Shown piece after piece: positions 9,095-17,630 of a stretch of 64,000 bases of DNA. The notes beneath the pieces were generated by a model that was not told the DNA's origin, did no database searches, and saw only the letters and a list, made by a program, of their open reading frames with translations. The DNA is from an uncultured Campylobacter sp. GTDB taxonomy: Bacteria > Campylobacterota > Campylobacteria > Campylobacterales > Campylobacteraceae. Made by a program: the position numbers and the translations under genes. Positions within the stretch are counted from its first letter, which is position 1, and each line of letters begins with the position of its first letter. The stretch spans positions 165,734 through 229,733 of the forward strand of contig NZ_CAUQKJ010000004.1 of the NCBI RefSeq assembly GCF_963518785.1, given 5' to 3'.

Positions 9095-10356
9095 TTTAGC
9101 TTCCGATAAATTTTATAAAATAGCCGCAAAAGCGCAGGGCTAGCGTAAAACAAGACCATCATCAGCGTCTGCGTGCGGCTTGCATGCGCCGCGAAAAATC
9201 CAAAATCCAGCCGCTCGCGCACCAAAGCGTGCAGTGAGCGGATCTGCTGCGCAGCTTCTGCAGCGCTTAAAGGAGAGCGGGGATCTGCGGTCTTTCTTTG
9301 CGACGCGGAATTTTGCTTAGAATTTCGCATATAATTTTGCTTGGCGGAATTTTTAACTGCAGAATTTTTACCGCATGCGCAAGATAAACTATCAGCACCG
9401 CGCAAATCTGCCTCGTTTACCAAGCTGCGCTTATTAGCCTTGGAAGGAGAAGTCGCATCCCCATCCGAACTTGCAGGATCAAAGCTTGATTTGATAATTA
9501 AAAACGCCGTATTCAGCGCGGATTCGCAGCGAGTAAAATTAGCCTCACGCGCCAAGCTTGGATAATTCGCAGTGATCGCCTCAGTATAGCGGCGCACCGC
9601 AGCGATGACCGCAAGATGCCTGCGCGCGAATGAGTTTACGGTCGAGCCTGCCCTTACGCGATAAAAATATAAAATTTCATCCGTGCACGCCGCAACAGAA
9701 GCGTTAAAAATATCAAAAAATATCGCCACATCCTCATAGATCTGCCCCGCAGGAAAGCGCAAAGCAGCAAAAATTTCGCGAGCAAACAGCGCGCGCCAAA
9801 CCGCGGTGCTAAAATACGGATCCTGCGTGCAGCTGCGTCTAAAAAGCTCTTGCGGCGATATTTTATATTCTCCTGCATTGGCATTTGAATTTGCAGCTCC
9901 TCCTGGATCGCTAATCTCTTTAGAATTTTGATTTTCTTTAAAATTCAAAACCGCCTTGAAATTATTTATTTCGCTCTCGTCGCTAAATGCCGCGTAGCCA
10001 CACATAGCGATTTTGGTGCAAAATTTCTGCGTAAGATGAAAAAGAGTCTCAATCAAATCAAGGCTTACCAAATCGTCGCTGTCTACGAAACTGATAAACT
10101 CCCCGCGAGCGACATCTAAAGCGGCGTTTCGTGCACTAGCCTGCCCGCCGTTTAGCTTATGCAGCACTCGCACACGAGGATCACGCGCGGCGTATTCGTC
10201 GCAAATCGCCTCGCTGCCATCATTTGAGCCATCATCTACGAGCAAAATTTCTAAGTTAGTATAGGTCTGCGCCGTGATGCGCTCCACGCAAGCGCGCAGG
10301 AATTCTTTGACATTATAAACGGGGATGATGACCGAGATTAGGGGATTTTCGCTCAT
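9091..10356 (-). CDS. GT2 family glycosyltransferase with low-complexity insert
   Basis: Inverting GT-A glycosyltransferase, 421 aa, in the position held by the branching glucosyltransferase PglI in C. jejuni, although its sequence is closer to general capsule/LPS-type GT2 enzymes than to PglI. Seen: ISVIIPVYNVKEFLRAC at the start, EILLVDDGSNDGS, ASARNAALDVARGEFISFVDSDD with the D-x-D metal site, and VYNVKEFLR-type spacing throughout the first 110 residues. Residues about 290-370 are a low-complexity Ser/Asn/Lys stretch (KNSAVKNSAKQN and similar) written as GGAATTTT repeats. A weakly hydrophobic C-terminus follows. It overlaps both neighbours (1 and 4 nt). The acceptor is unknown. Confidence 0.88.
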   Translation of the reverse strand: MSENPLISVIIPVYNVKEFLRACVERITAQTYTNLEILLVDDGSNDGSEAICDEYAARDPRVRVLHKLNGGQASARNAALDVARGEFISFVDSDDLVSLDLIETLFHLTQKFCTKIAMCGYAAFSDESEINNFKAVLNFKENQNSKEISDPGGAANSNANAGEYKISPQELFRRSCTQDPYFSTAVWRALFAREIFAALRFPAGQIYEDVAIFFDIFNASVAACTDEILYFYRVRAGSTVNSFARRHLAVIAAVRRYTEAITANYPSLAREANFTRCESALNTAFLIIKSSFDPASSDGDATSPSKANKRSLVNEADLRGADSLSCACGKNSAVKNSAKQNYMRNSKQNSASQRKTADPRSPLSAAEAAQQIRSLHALVRERLDFGFFAAHASRTQTLMMVLFYASPALLRLFYKIYRKLK

Positions 10357-11435
10357 TATTCCTCCCTGTGTATCGTAGTGGCTATGAAATCCAGCCAGCG
10401 TCGCCCGATCGTTTCAATTTTAAAGCTCTCCTCGCGCTTGGAGGCGTTTTGCACGAGCCGCTCGCGTAGCTTCTCGTCGCTCATTAGAATTTCAAGCTTT
10501 TTTGCGATGCTCGCGCTATCGCCTACAGGGCATAAAAACCCATCCACGCCGTCGCTTATAAGCTCGCTAGGACCTGCGATGCAATCTGTGGAAATTCTAG
10601 CGGTACCGAAAAATATACTCTCCATCAAGATATTGCAAAAGCCCTCCATCTTGGAGGTTACAACTACGATTTTAGCGCGCTCGTATAAGCTTTCGATATC
10701 GCGCACAAAGCCGATGAATTGCACATTTAAGCGCAGCTTCGCAGCTAGGCTTTCAAGGCTCTTTCGCTCCTCTCCGTCGCCTGCGATCACCACCTTCCAC
10801 TCTTTTAAAAGATTGAAATCTATAAGCGCAAGCGCCTTAAGAAGGACATCAAAGCCCTTATAGACATTGAGCCGGCCGGCTGCTAGGATGATATTTTCTT
10901 TAGGCGGGCGAGCCTCTTTAGCATGGCTGATCTCAAACATCGGATTAGGCATAATCACGCGATTTTGCACATATGTGTAATGATCCAGATCAAATTTACT
11001 AAGCACGCTAAGACCTGCAGCTTGCGGATAAAAGATCCGCTTGAGCGCTCGCCAGATCGGACTTTTTAAAAAACGATGATTGGTGTGTTCGGAGACGATG
11101 ATTTTCTGCCCAACTCCAAGATTTGCGATAAGCGTAAGGACATTGGTATTATCTAAAAACGAGATTACTACGTCAAATTTACGACTTTTTAGAAGCCTGT
11201 GCAAGGCTAAAATTTTATCGTAGCGCTTTTTTATATTGCCAAAAACTCCCAAATCGCCCACTCCTAAATCCAAGCTAAGAAGCTCGATCTTAGAATCTAG
11301 CGCGTAAAACGGCTCATCTGCGTCAAATTTTATCACACAGATTTCATTCTCGCGGCAGAAAAAATTTGCCAGCACGCTTAGCACGCGCTCGGCACCGCCC
11401 TTGCCTAAAGCAGAAATTACCATAGCTATTTTCAT
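10356..11435 (-). CDS. pglH: PglH-like GalNAc polymerase, GT4
   Basis: GT4 glycosyltransferase of 359 aa and the closer of the two copies to C. jejuni PglH: MKIAMVISALGKGGAERVL, CVIKFDADEPFYALDS, VVISFLDNTNV, SEHTNHRFLKSPIWRALKR, and the E-x7-E motif SKMEGFCNILMESIFFG. C. jejuni PglH adds three GalNAc units processively to the lipid-linked trisaccharide. The gene lies 1 nt after the pyruvyl transferase gene (stop at 11437) and overlaps the GT2 start by 1 nt. The symbol is given by similarity and position; the number and type of sugars added here are not known. Confidence 0.85.
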   Translation of the reverse strand: MKIAMVISALGKGGAERVLSVLANFFCRENEICVIKFDADEPFYALDSKIELLSLDLGVGDLGVFGNIKKRYDKILALHRLLKSRKFDVVISFLDNTNVLTLIANLGVGQKIIVSEHTNHRFLKSPIWRALKRIFYPQAAGLSVLSKFDLDHYTYVQNRVIMPNPMFEISHAKEARPPKENIILAAGRLNVYKGFDVLLKALALIDFNLLKEWKVVIAGDGEERKSLESLAAKLRLNVQFIGFVRDIESLYERAKIVVVTSKMEGFCNILMESIFFGTARISTDCIAGPSELISDGVDGFLCPVGDSASIAKKLEILMSDEKLRERLVQNASKREESFKIETIGRRWLDFIATTIHREE

Positions 11436-11436
11436 T

Positions 11437-12498
11437 TTATGAGCCTAAACTTGTTTTTAAAAATTTCATCGAGTCCTCTCTTTTACGGCGCAACGCCTCA
11501 TTTACGCCATCCCAATCGATAGTCGCGTCCAAGCGGGCGTCTTTGGGATCTTGCAAAGCCCTATCCTCAAGCCCAAATAAGCCCAAAAGCGAGCTAAAGC
11601 GCGACGCGCCGCGACTAGCGTTAACGAGCACAAAAAACGGCTTATTAAAGATTATAGAAAATACGCAGCCGTGAAATGAGTCGGTTAGCACAAACTCCGC
11701 GCCCGCAATAGCGCTTAACCATGCTTTTATGCCGATGCGGTTACCGCGGTCATTCACCTCATCTACCTCTAGGCCGCTTTGCTTCTTTAATAGCTCTATC
11801 GCCGCTTCTGAGCGAGGCGATGGATCTAGGATATAGGCAAAGCCCTTACGCTTTGGCGCATGGCTTAAAAATTTATCGTAAATCTCTTTGTTAGCCAAAA
11901 GCGTAGGATCCAGTACCCAGTGCGCATCTACGCCAAAGCATTCGCGCGCAAGCTTTACACCATCGCGCTCGCGCACCGAAATAGCTTTAAATTTAGCCAA
12001 ATTTGCAGCGTGAGCTTTTAAATCCGCGGGGTTTTTAAGCCCACAAAGCCTATCTCCGCCGAAGCTTGCAGCATAGGCGATCCGCGTGCAGTTAGGCGGC
12101 AAAAATCCAAGGCTAAAGCAATCTGCAAAATCCGCAAAATAGCTAGGACGAAAAACCTGATCGCTTCCTAAAATCACCGCTTCAAAGCGTTCTTTCTCGC
12201 ACAGCGCCTTTAAATCCGCAGGCGTGCAAACAAGCGCGGTTGAAGGAATATTTTCCGATACAAACTCGCTAGTATCGCGCTCGTAAGAGGGATTAAATTT
12301 CGCGCCGCAAAGCTCCTTTTTAAGCGCGCATGCCACTAAAAATTTAATATACGCAATCGATAGTTTACTTCTTTGCAGGCGCAAGTTTATGAGACGTGGC
12401 TCATGCCCAAGCCCCACTAGCACGCGGCTTAGCGCGTAAGCTTGTAAAATTCCGCCGTAATTATTTACTAGCGGCAGGGTAAAAATCCCGATCTTCAT
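11437..12498 (-). CDS. polysaccharide pyruvyl transferase family protein
   Basis: 353 aa with the two-domain GT-B-like layout of the polysaccharide pyruvyl transferase family (CsaB/WcaK type, PF04230): N-terminal FTLPLVNNYGGILQAYAL, middle AVILGSDQVFRPSYF, ARIAYAASFGG-type block (CTRIAYAASFGGDRL), SVRERDGVKLARECFG, and C-terminal VLTDSFHGCVFSIIFNKPF. Members put pyruvate ketals from phosphoenolpyruvate on glycans. It overlaps the Fe-S protein gene by 4 nt; the pair is common in exopolysaccharide loci. It is not part of the C. jejuni pgl set. By location it may decorate the N-glycan or another surface glycan. Confidence 0.88.
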   Translation of the reverse strand: MKIGIFTLPLVNNYGGILQAYALSRVLVGLGHEPRLINLRLQRSKLSIAYIKFLVACALKKELCGAKFNPSYERDTSEFVSENIPSTALVCTPADLKALCEKERFEAVILGSDQVFRPSYFADFADCFSLGFLPPNCTRIAYAASFGGDRLCGLKNPADLKAHAANLAKFKAISVRERDGVKLARECFGVDAHWVLDPTLLANKEIYDKFLSHAPKRKGFAYILDPSPRSEAAIELLKKQSGLEVDEVNDRGNRIGIKAWLSAIAGAEFVLTDSFHGCVFSIIFNKPFFVLVNASRGASRFSSLLGLFGLEDRALQDPKDARLDATIDWDGVNEALRRKREDSMKFLKTSLGS

Positions 12499-14117
12499 GC
12501 AAACTTCCTATAAATTTTATATGCCGCGATCTTTGGTAGCGCCAAAAGCGCTAGCACTTTATTTGCGGCGGCAATTTTTTTAAGCCTAGCAGCGATGAAA
12601 TCATCACAATCAAAATGCGTAGCGCTATATCGCTGGATCTGAAGCTTCTGGCGCAAGATGTAACGCTTAAGCGGGTTTTTCGCGCCGTAAAAAATTTCGT
12701 TTTTGCACTCCACCTGGCTTTGCTGCGAGCGCTGCACCTCTGCTGCGGATATCCGCTCGCAAAAAATCTCCTCGCGTGCCGGCTTCGTAGGCTGTGAAAA
12801 CAGCGCGTCAATCTGAGCTGCGCGCGTAATTACGAGCGATGTGCCGCGCCACTCGCTTATTTCGCTTTGCAGCCACGCATCCATCAGCACGACGTCGGCA
12901 CATTTGGCAAAAACGTCAGTGCAGGCGTTGCACGCAAGCGGCGTAAAAGCGCGTGAACTCCAGTAGGCAAAGGCGCTACTACTGCGATCATCTATCGCCT
13001 CGCTACCGTCTGTAGCGCGGAATTTAAAACCAAAGCTCATCGCACTTTTGCCCGCGATTTTATATCTGTAATTAACTGCTGCGAGCTGCTTACGCTCTTT
13101 AAACGCAAGATCTGCCAGCTTATGCGTAAAACCAGCACCCTTGCCCTGTCCGCAAACCAGCCCAATAATAAAGCTTATGCGGGATTTAAGGCGTGGATTT
13201 TTCCTCGCAGCAAGCCTTAAGGCCTTAGCAAAGCACGGCAGCGCGCTGATCGCGTATCTACCCTCGTGGCGTGACATCTCATTTAACACCGCTTCAAGCG
13301 TGAGCGGATAGTAAGCGGACGAGCGCGCACGAGTAAGCTCATCGGCATTTTTTATCACGCTAAATTTAAATAGTGGCACGGAATTTTTGCCCATAGAATT
13401 TCGCGCGTTTTTGGAATTCTCGCAAGCAAAATTCTGCGTTGATACGGAATTTTTACAAGAAGCTTTAGAATTCTGCGCGAAATTTTCATTTGTAAAATTC
13501 TGCGTGGAATTCTGCGTAAAATTTTCGCAAAAGGAATTTTGCGCACTCGTAAAATTTATAGAATCATCGTCCGCCAAATTCTGCGTTAAATTCGGAATTG
13601 CGGAATTCTGTTCGGAATTTTTGGTTGCGGAATTTTGCAAATTCTGTGGCTGCGCTAAATTATTGCAGGCAGAAAAATCACGCTTGGAATTTTGGGCTAT
13701 AAAATCCCCCTCGTCCGCGGGCACGACGCAAATCGCGTAATCAATGAGTCCGCGCGCAAAAAGCTCGCGAAAAATATAATCTCCCGCGCCGCCGCTTGCA
13801 CTGCTTAGGCGCTGCGCTTCATCTTTTTTGTAGAATTTATAAGTGGCTAAAAATCTGCCAAAATCAGGGCTAAAGCTTTCCAACTCTGCATATGATTTAG
13901 AATTTAGCTCGTTTTCAAGCATATCTTTTTCGTAAAACGGGCAGACTTTTAGACAAATATCGCATTTGTCGCGACACCCTTCGCCCTCCTCGGGCGCGTA
14001 AAATCCATTGCCTCCAAGCCGCATTTTTAGCACGCTAAAAGGGCAGCTGCTCGCGCAGACGCCGCAGCCGATACAGCGGTCTTTCGTAACTACTTCGCTA
14101 ATTACATTGAAGCTCAA
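12495..14117 (-). CDS. 4Fe-4S protein, coenzyme F420 hydrogenase/dehydrogenase beta-subunit family, with insert
   Basis: 540 aa. Residues 15-62 hold two ferredoxin-like cluster motifs, CIGCGVCASSCP and CDICLKVCP. Later blocks RLSSASGGAGDYIFRELFA, SAYYPLTLEAVLNEM, YAISALPCFAKALRLAARK, CGQGKGAGFTHKL and CNACTDVFAKCADVVLMDAW follow the FrhB/FdhB-C family often paired with polysaccharide pyruvyl transferases. Its role in glycan synthesis is not settled, but redox chemistry on a sugar precursor is plausible. Residues about 138-248 are a non-conserved Asn/Ser/Gln-rich insert (QNS, KNS, ENF units) between two conserved blocks; its DNA is about 19 RAATTY sites in about 330 bp. It overlaps the flippase gene by 4 nt. 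Confidence 0.85.
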   Translation of the reverse strand: MSFNVISEVVTKDRCIGCGVCASSCPFSVLKMRLGGNGFYAPEEGEGCRDKCDICLKVCPFYEKDMLENELNSKSYAELESFSPDFGRFLATYKFYKKDEAQRLSSASGGAGDYIFRELFARGLIDYAICVVPADEGDFIAQNSKRDFSACNNLAQPQNLQNSATKNSEQNSAIPNLTQNLADDDSINFTSAQNSFCENFTQNSTQNFTNENFAQNSKASCKNSVSTQNFACENSKNARNSMGKNSVPLFKFSVIKNADELTRARSSAYYPLTLEAVLNEMSRHEGRYAISALPCFAKALRLAARKNPRLKSRISFIIGLVCGQGKGAGFTHKLADLAFKERKQLAAVNYRYKIAGKSAMSFGFKFRATDGSEAIDDRSSSAFAYWSSRAFTPLACNACTDVFAKCADVVLMDAWLQSEISEWRGTSLVITRAAQIDALFSQPTKPAREEIFCERISAAEVQRSQQSQVECKNEIFYGAKNPLKRYILRQKLQIQRYSATHFDCDDFIAARLKKIAAANKVLALLALPKIAAYKIYRKFA

Positions 14118-15652
14118 GCCCGCCTCCTTATCTTAGCTGCAATGCCACCAAAAATCGCGCGTTCGTAGTCATTCATCGCCCAAAAATACGCGCTTAGCAC
14201 AAACATAGCCGAATAAAGCCCGCCGCAAATTAGCAAAAAGCTCACTCCGTGCAAGCCTAATGCGTAATTTATCGCTAGGCTTGCTGCGATTGCAGGAGCA
14301 AATTTTACTACCATCGCGCCGATATTTCGCCAGAATTTAGCGATGTCAAGTCCGATTACACGAGCATAGTAGATATTCATCACGCAGATATTTAGCAAGG
14401 TGATCGCAAAAGCCGTACCGCACGCAGCGCCCACGCCACCGTAAGCCTTAGCTAGCGGGATAGAAATAGCGATGTTTACGAGCGTGACGCAAAACGCGGC
14501 GATTGAGCGAAATTTGACTTTGTTTTTTGCCTGAAGCACGGCTAGGCCTAAATTTTGAATCAACGGCACGCTTACTGGAAGCACCAAAATAAGCGCGATT
14601 GCGTATGAAATTTCATAATTTGCGCCAGCCCATAGCACGATAAACTCCCGTCCAAAAATCACCAAAAGCGACGCGATAAAAAATATCACGTAAAATTGCA
14701 GCCTGCCTATTTTGATAAATTCCGCGCTAAGCTCGGAATCGGTGGAGTTTGTAGAGACCATTTTGGCGATTTTAGGAAGCATTACGCCGCTAATGGTGAG
14801 CGAAAGCGTGACGAAAGTGGCGTTTATCGTGCTTGCTACGGCATACGTGGAGACCGCTGTAGCGCCTGCTACAGCGCCTAAGATAAAATTATCGACATTC
14901 CAGTTTACTTGATCGACTACGATGCCTAAAAATATAAAAAACGAGTAACCAAAAATTTGCTTAAGCGTGGAGGCGTCGAAATTTCGCACGCTTATCACGG
15001 GCGAGACTTTGCGCTTGCAGTAGATGAAGTCCGCCGCAACGCAGATTAAATTTACCACCGTAGCGATGATTACGATCGCGATAGCCTTATATCCCAAAAG
15101 TAGCGCAGGTACCGCAGCTAGCGGCAGGGCAATCGTGCGAAAGATCCCAATTAGCTTAATAAATACGAAATTCTCATGCGCTGTAAGGATCGACGAATAG
15201 ATGCTAAAAGGAAAGCTAATCGCTAAATTTGCAGTTAGTAGCATTAGCATAATGCGAATTTCGCCCATCTCGCTAGCGCTTAGCTTAGCGCCAAAAATCG
15301 CGTGCAGATTGGCCAGCAGCGCAGCTCCTGCAAGCGCGATCACCGCGCTCATTACCAGATACACACTAAAGATCGTTCCGTGCAGCTTATGCGTGCGCTC
15401 CACTTCGCCGCTTGAGGCGTATTTAGCGGTATAGACCGTCACGGCATTGCCGAAACCCAAATCCAAAATCGCCAAATAGCCGATAACGCTACTCGCTAAA
15501 GAATATAGCCCAAACTCGCTCTGCCCCAGCGCCCGCAGAAAAAACGGCGTATAAACCAAAGTAAGTATCGTAGAAACAAAAATATTTACATACGATAGCA
15601 CGACGCCGAGCTTACGCTGCGCGGCTTCGGGGGCGTTTAGAATTTTAAGCAA
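14114..15652 (-). CDS. Wzx-type polysaccharide flippase (MOP superfamily)
   Basis: 512 aa integral membrane protein with about 12-14 predicted hydrophobic helices. Features of the O-antigen/polysaccharide flippase family are visible: YTPFFLRALGQSEFGLYSLASS at the start (split here by family variation), LDLGFGNAVTVYTAKYAS, and VDQVNWNVDNFILGAVAGA in the middle. Such proteins move undecaprenyl-linked glycans across the inner membrane. In C. jejuni this step in the pgl locus is done by PglK, an ABC transporter, and no pglK is present here between galE and pglF. The gene overlaps the Fe-S gene and follows galE after 81 bp. It may serve the N-glycan or a separate pyruvylated polymer. Confidence 0.87.
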   Translation of the reverse strand: MLKILNAPEAAQRKLGVVLSYVNIFVSTILTLVYTPFFLRALGQSEFGLYSLASSVIGYLAILDLGFGNAVTVYTAKYASSGEVERTHKLHGTIFSVYLVMSAVIALAGAALLANLHAIFGAKLSASEMGEIRIMLMLLTANLAISFPFSIYSSILTAHENFVFIKLIGIFRTIALPLAAVPALLLGYKAIAIVIIATVVNLICVAADFIYCKRKVSPVISVRNFDASTLKQIFGYSFFIFLGIVVDQVNWNVDNFILGAVAGATAVSTYAVASTINATFVTLSLTISGVMLPKIAKMVSTNSTDSELSAEFIKIGRLQFYVIFFIASLLVIFGREFIVLWAGANYEISYAIALILVLPVSVPLIQNLGLAVLQAKNKVKFRSIAAFCVTLVNIAISIPLAKAYGGVGAACGTAFAITLLNICVMNIYYARVIGLDIAKFWRNIGAMVVKFAPAIAASLAINYALGLHGVSFLLICGGLYSAMFVLSAYFWAMNDYERAIFGGIAAKIRRRA

Positions 15653-15733
15653 ACAAGGCTTCCTTTTGCTCGCCGCGATTAAACGCCGCGGAGTAAAATT
15701 TTAAAATTTCAAATCGCACTTTCACGCTAGAAC

Positions 15734-16723
15734 CTAGAGCTTCTTTTCCCAATTAAGCGCGCTTAGGATGATCTCATCCAGGCTCTCGTGCTCAGGCTGC
15801 CACGAAGTTTTGGTGCGAATTTTATCCGCGTTTGATATGAGGCAGGCAGGGTCCCCTGCTCTGCGTGGAGCGATCTGCACTTTAAAATCCACGCCGCTTA
15901 CTTTTTTAGCTTCATTGACGACCTCTTTTACGCTAAAGCCCGTGCCGTAGCCTACGTTAAAGACCGCGCTGTCGTTACTTTGCAGATAATCAAGCACCGC
16001 CAGATGCGCGCTTGCGAGATCCTCTACGTGGATGTAGTCGCGTATGCAGGTACCGTCCTTGGTGTCGTAATCATCGCCGAAAATGCTCATCTTATCGCGT
16101 TTGCCGACGATCGTTTGAGTCGCTACCTTAATTAGATGCGTCGCGTTCGGGTAGTTTTGCCCGATCGTGCCGTCGCTTGCCGCACCTGCAACGTTGAAGT
16201 AGCGCAAAATTCCATATTTAAAATTTGGATTTGCCGCTGCCGCGTCTTTTAGCACCCACTCGACCATCAGTTTGCTTCTGCCGTACGGATTGATCGGATT
16301 TTGCGGAGTTTCCTCGCTTACTTGCGGGATGTCGGGCTCGCCGTAGGTCGCTGCCGTGGAGCTAAAGATAAAGTCTTTCACGCCGTATTTGTTCGCAAGC
16401 GCGATCAAATTCATCGCGTTGGCGGTGTTGTTTAGATAGTATTTTAGCGGATTTTGCGTGCTTTCAAAAACCTCGATAAACGCCGCAAAGTGAATGATCG
16501 CATCAAACTTCTCGCGCTTAAAAAGCTTCTCGATTGCAGGGATGTTTTCCAGGCTTTCCTGCACGAACTCAAACTCGCCTATCTTGCGAAGCGCCTCGAT
16601 CGCTCGCATCGAGCCCTTGCAAAGATTATCCAGTATGACGACGTCGTGGCGGTTCGCTTCTAAAAGCGCCTTTGCGACGTGGCTGCCGATGTATCCCGCG
16701 CCGCCTGTGATTAAAATTTTCAT
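15734..16723 (-). CDS. galE: UDP-glucose/UDP-GlcNAc 4-epimerase
   Basis: Extended short-chain dehydrogenase of 329 aa that interconverts UDP-Glc/UDP-Gal, and in Campylobacter (Gne) also UDP-GlcNAc/UDP-GalNAc, supplying GalNAc for the N-glycan. Seen: NAD-binding MKILITGGAGYIGSHVAKAL, FSSTAATYGEPD with the catalytic Ser, and NPYGRSKLMVE with the Tyr-x3-Lys pair. As in C. jejuni it is the first gene of the pgl operon. AAGGAG precedes the ATG and a TATAAT box lies 37 nt upstream. Substrate breadth is inferred from location, not seen. Confidence 0.95.
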   Translation of the reverse strand: MKILITGGAGYIGSHVAKALLEANRHDVVILDNLCKGSMRAIEALRKIGEFEFVQESLENIPAIEKLFKREKFDAIIHFAAFIEVFESTQNPLKYYLNNTANAMNLIALANKYGVKDFIFSSTAATYGEPDIPQVSEETPQNPINPYGRSKLMVEWVLKDAAAANPNFKYGILRYFNVAGAASDGTIGQNYPNATHLIKVATQTIVGKRDKMSIFGDDYDTKDGTCIRDYIHVEDLASAHLAVLDYLQSNDSAVFNVGYGTGFSVKEVVNEAKKVSGVDFKVQIAPRRAGDPACLISNADKIRTKTSWQPEHESLDEIILSALNWEKKL

Positions 16724-16759
16724 CTATTCTCCTTCGGATCAAATTTATCAAAACACGCG

Positions 16760-16765
16760 ATTATA
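16760..16765 (-). promoter_or_regulatory. -10 box of the galE-pgl operon promoter
   Basis: On the minus strand this reads GGCTATAATCG, a perfect TATAAT 37 nt before the galE ATG in the short gap after the ligase gene. It is the only good -10 element seen ahead of the 16-kb pgl operon. As usual in Campylobacter, no strong -35 is recognisable. Confidence 0.6.
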
Positions 16766-16775
16766 GCCCCTTAGA

Positions 16776-17630
16776 TTAAATCGCTGGTCGCACGCGCAAA
16801 AATACGGGGAAGCGCGGCTTTTTCTCGCGGGTTAAATTTTGGTATTGATAGGTGATGATCGTGCCCACCTTAGGCGGATTTGCCCGCATCTCGTCGCTAA
16901 AGCCCGTACCTACTTTAAATTTCGCTCCGCTACGTAGATCCACGCAGCTAAGCGAGCCCATCTTGCCCTCGTTTTTGCCGTAGCCCGGGTTGATTTTTAC
17001 GACCTTGCAATCGCTATCGTGCGTCTTTTTATATTTTAAAATTTTATCGCTGCGCCCGCTTTCATAAAGCGCGTTTGGATCGCGCAGCACGACCCCTTCG
17101 CCGCCAGAGGCGATGACGCGATCAAAATACGCCTGCACGTCTGCGTGCGTGCTTACCGGAGTTTGCTGCACGATGAGTAAATTTTGCGCACCGCTTGAGG
17201 CGATAAAATTTCTTAAAATTTCCATCTTCGCGCTTAAATTTTTTTGCTCCTTCGGCAGGTCAAACGCGTAAAATTTCACCCTGCTCCAGCGCTCATCGGG
17301 CACGCTAGAAGAGACGATCGATACGAGCTGCTCAAACTCTCCGCGCGCCGTGTATAGCTCGCCGTCCACGAAAAACGGCGGAAAGCCCGCGCTCCAGCCC
17401 TCGGGGGCGTTTATGATCTTGCCGCGTCTGGAGCGCAGATTTTTGCCGTCCCAGATCGCGCGCACGCCGTCTAGCTTCTCGCTGATGACCCAGCCGGTGA
17501 TATTCATGCCAGGAGCGTATTCTTTAAGCAGCATCGGTTTAAATTTAGCCTCATCCGCAACCGCGCCGCAGGCCAAAAATAGCGCACCCAAAACCGCGCC
17601 TTTTAAAATTTTAAAAATTTCACTTCGCAT
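16776..17630 (-). CDS. exported ATP-dependent DNA ligase (LigE type)
   Basis: 284 aa minimal ATP-dependent DNA ligase. Residues 1-25 form a signal peptide (hydrophobic AVLGALFLACGAVA). The nucleotidyltransferase motifs are in order: motif I SEKLDGVRAIWDG with the adenylated Lys, motif III FFVDGELY, motif IV GGEGVVLRDP and motif V KILKYKK, followed by a small OB domain ending FPVFLRVRPAI. Such periplasmic ligases occur in naturally competent proteobacteria and are thought to repair nicks in incoming DNA. The start overlaps the exonuclease stop by 11 nt. With the comEA-like gene at 62.3 kb it points to natural transformation; the role here is inferred. Confidence 0.93.
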   Translation of the reverse strand: MRSEIFKILKGAVLGALFLACGAVADEAKFKPMLLKEYAPGMNITGWVISEKLDGVRAIWDGKNLRSRRGKIINAPEGWSAGFPPFFVDGELYTARGEFEQLVSIVSSSVPDERWSRVKFYAFDLPKEQKNLSAKMEILRNFIASSGAQNLLIVQQTPVSTHADVQAYFDRVIASGGEGVVLRDPNALYESGRSDKILKYKKTHDSDCKVVKINPGYGKNEGKMGSLSCVDLRSGAKFKVGTGFSDEMRANPPKVGTIITYQYQNLTREKKPRFPVFLRVRPAI

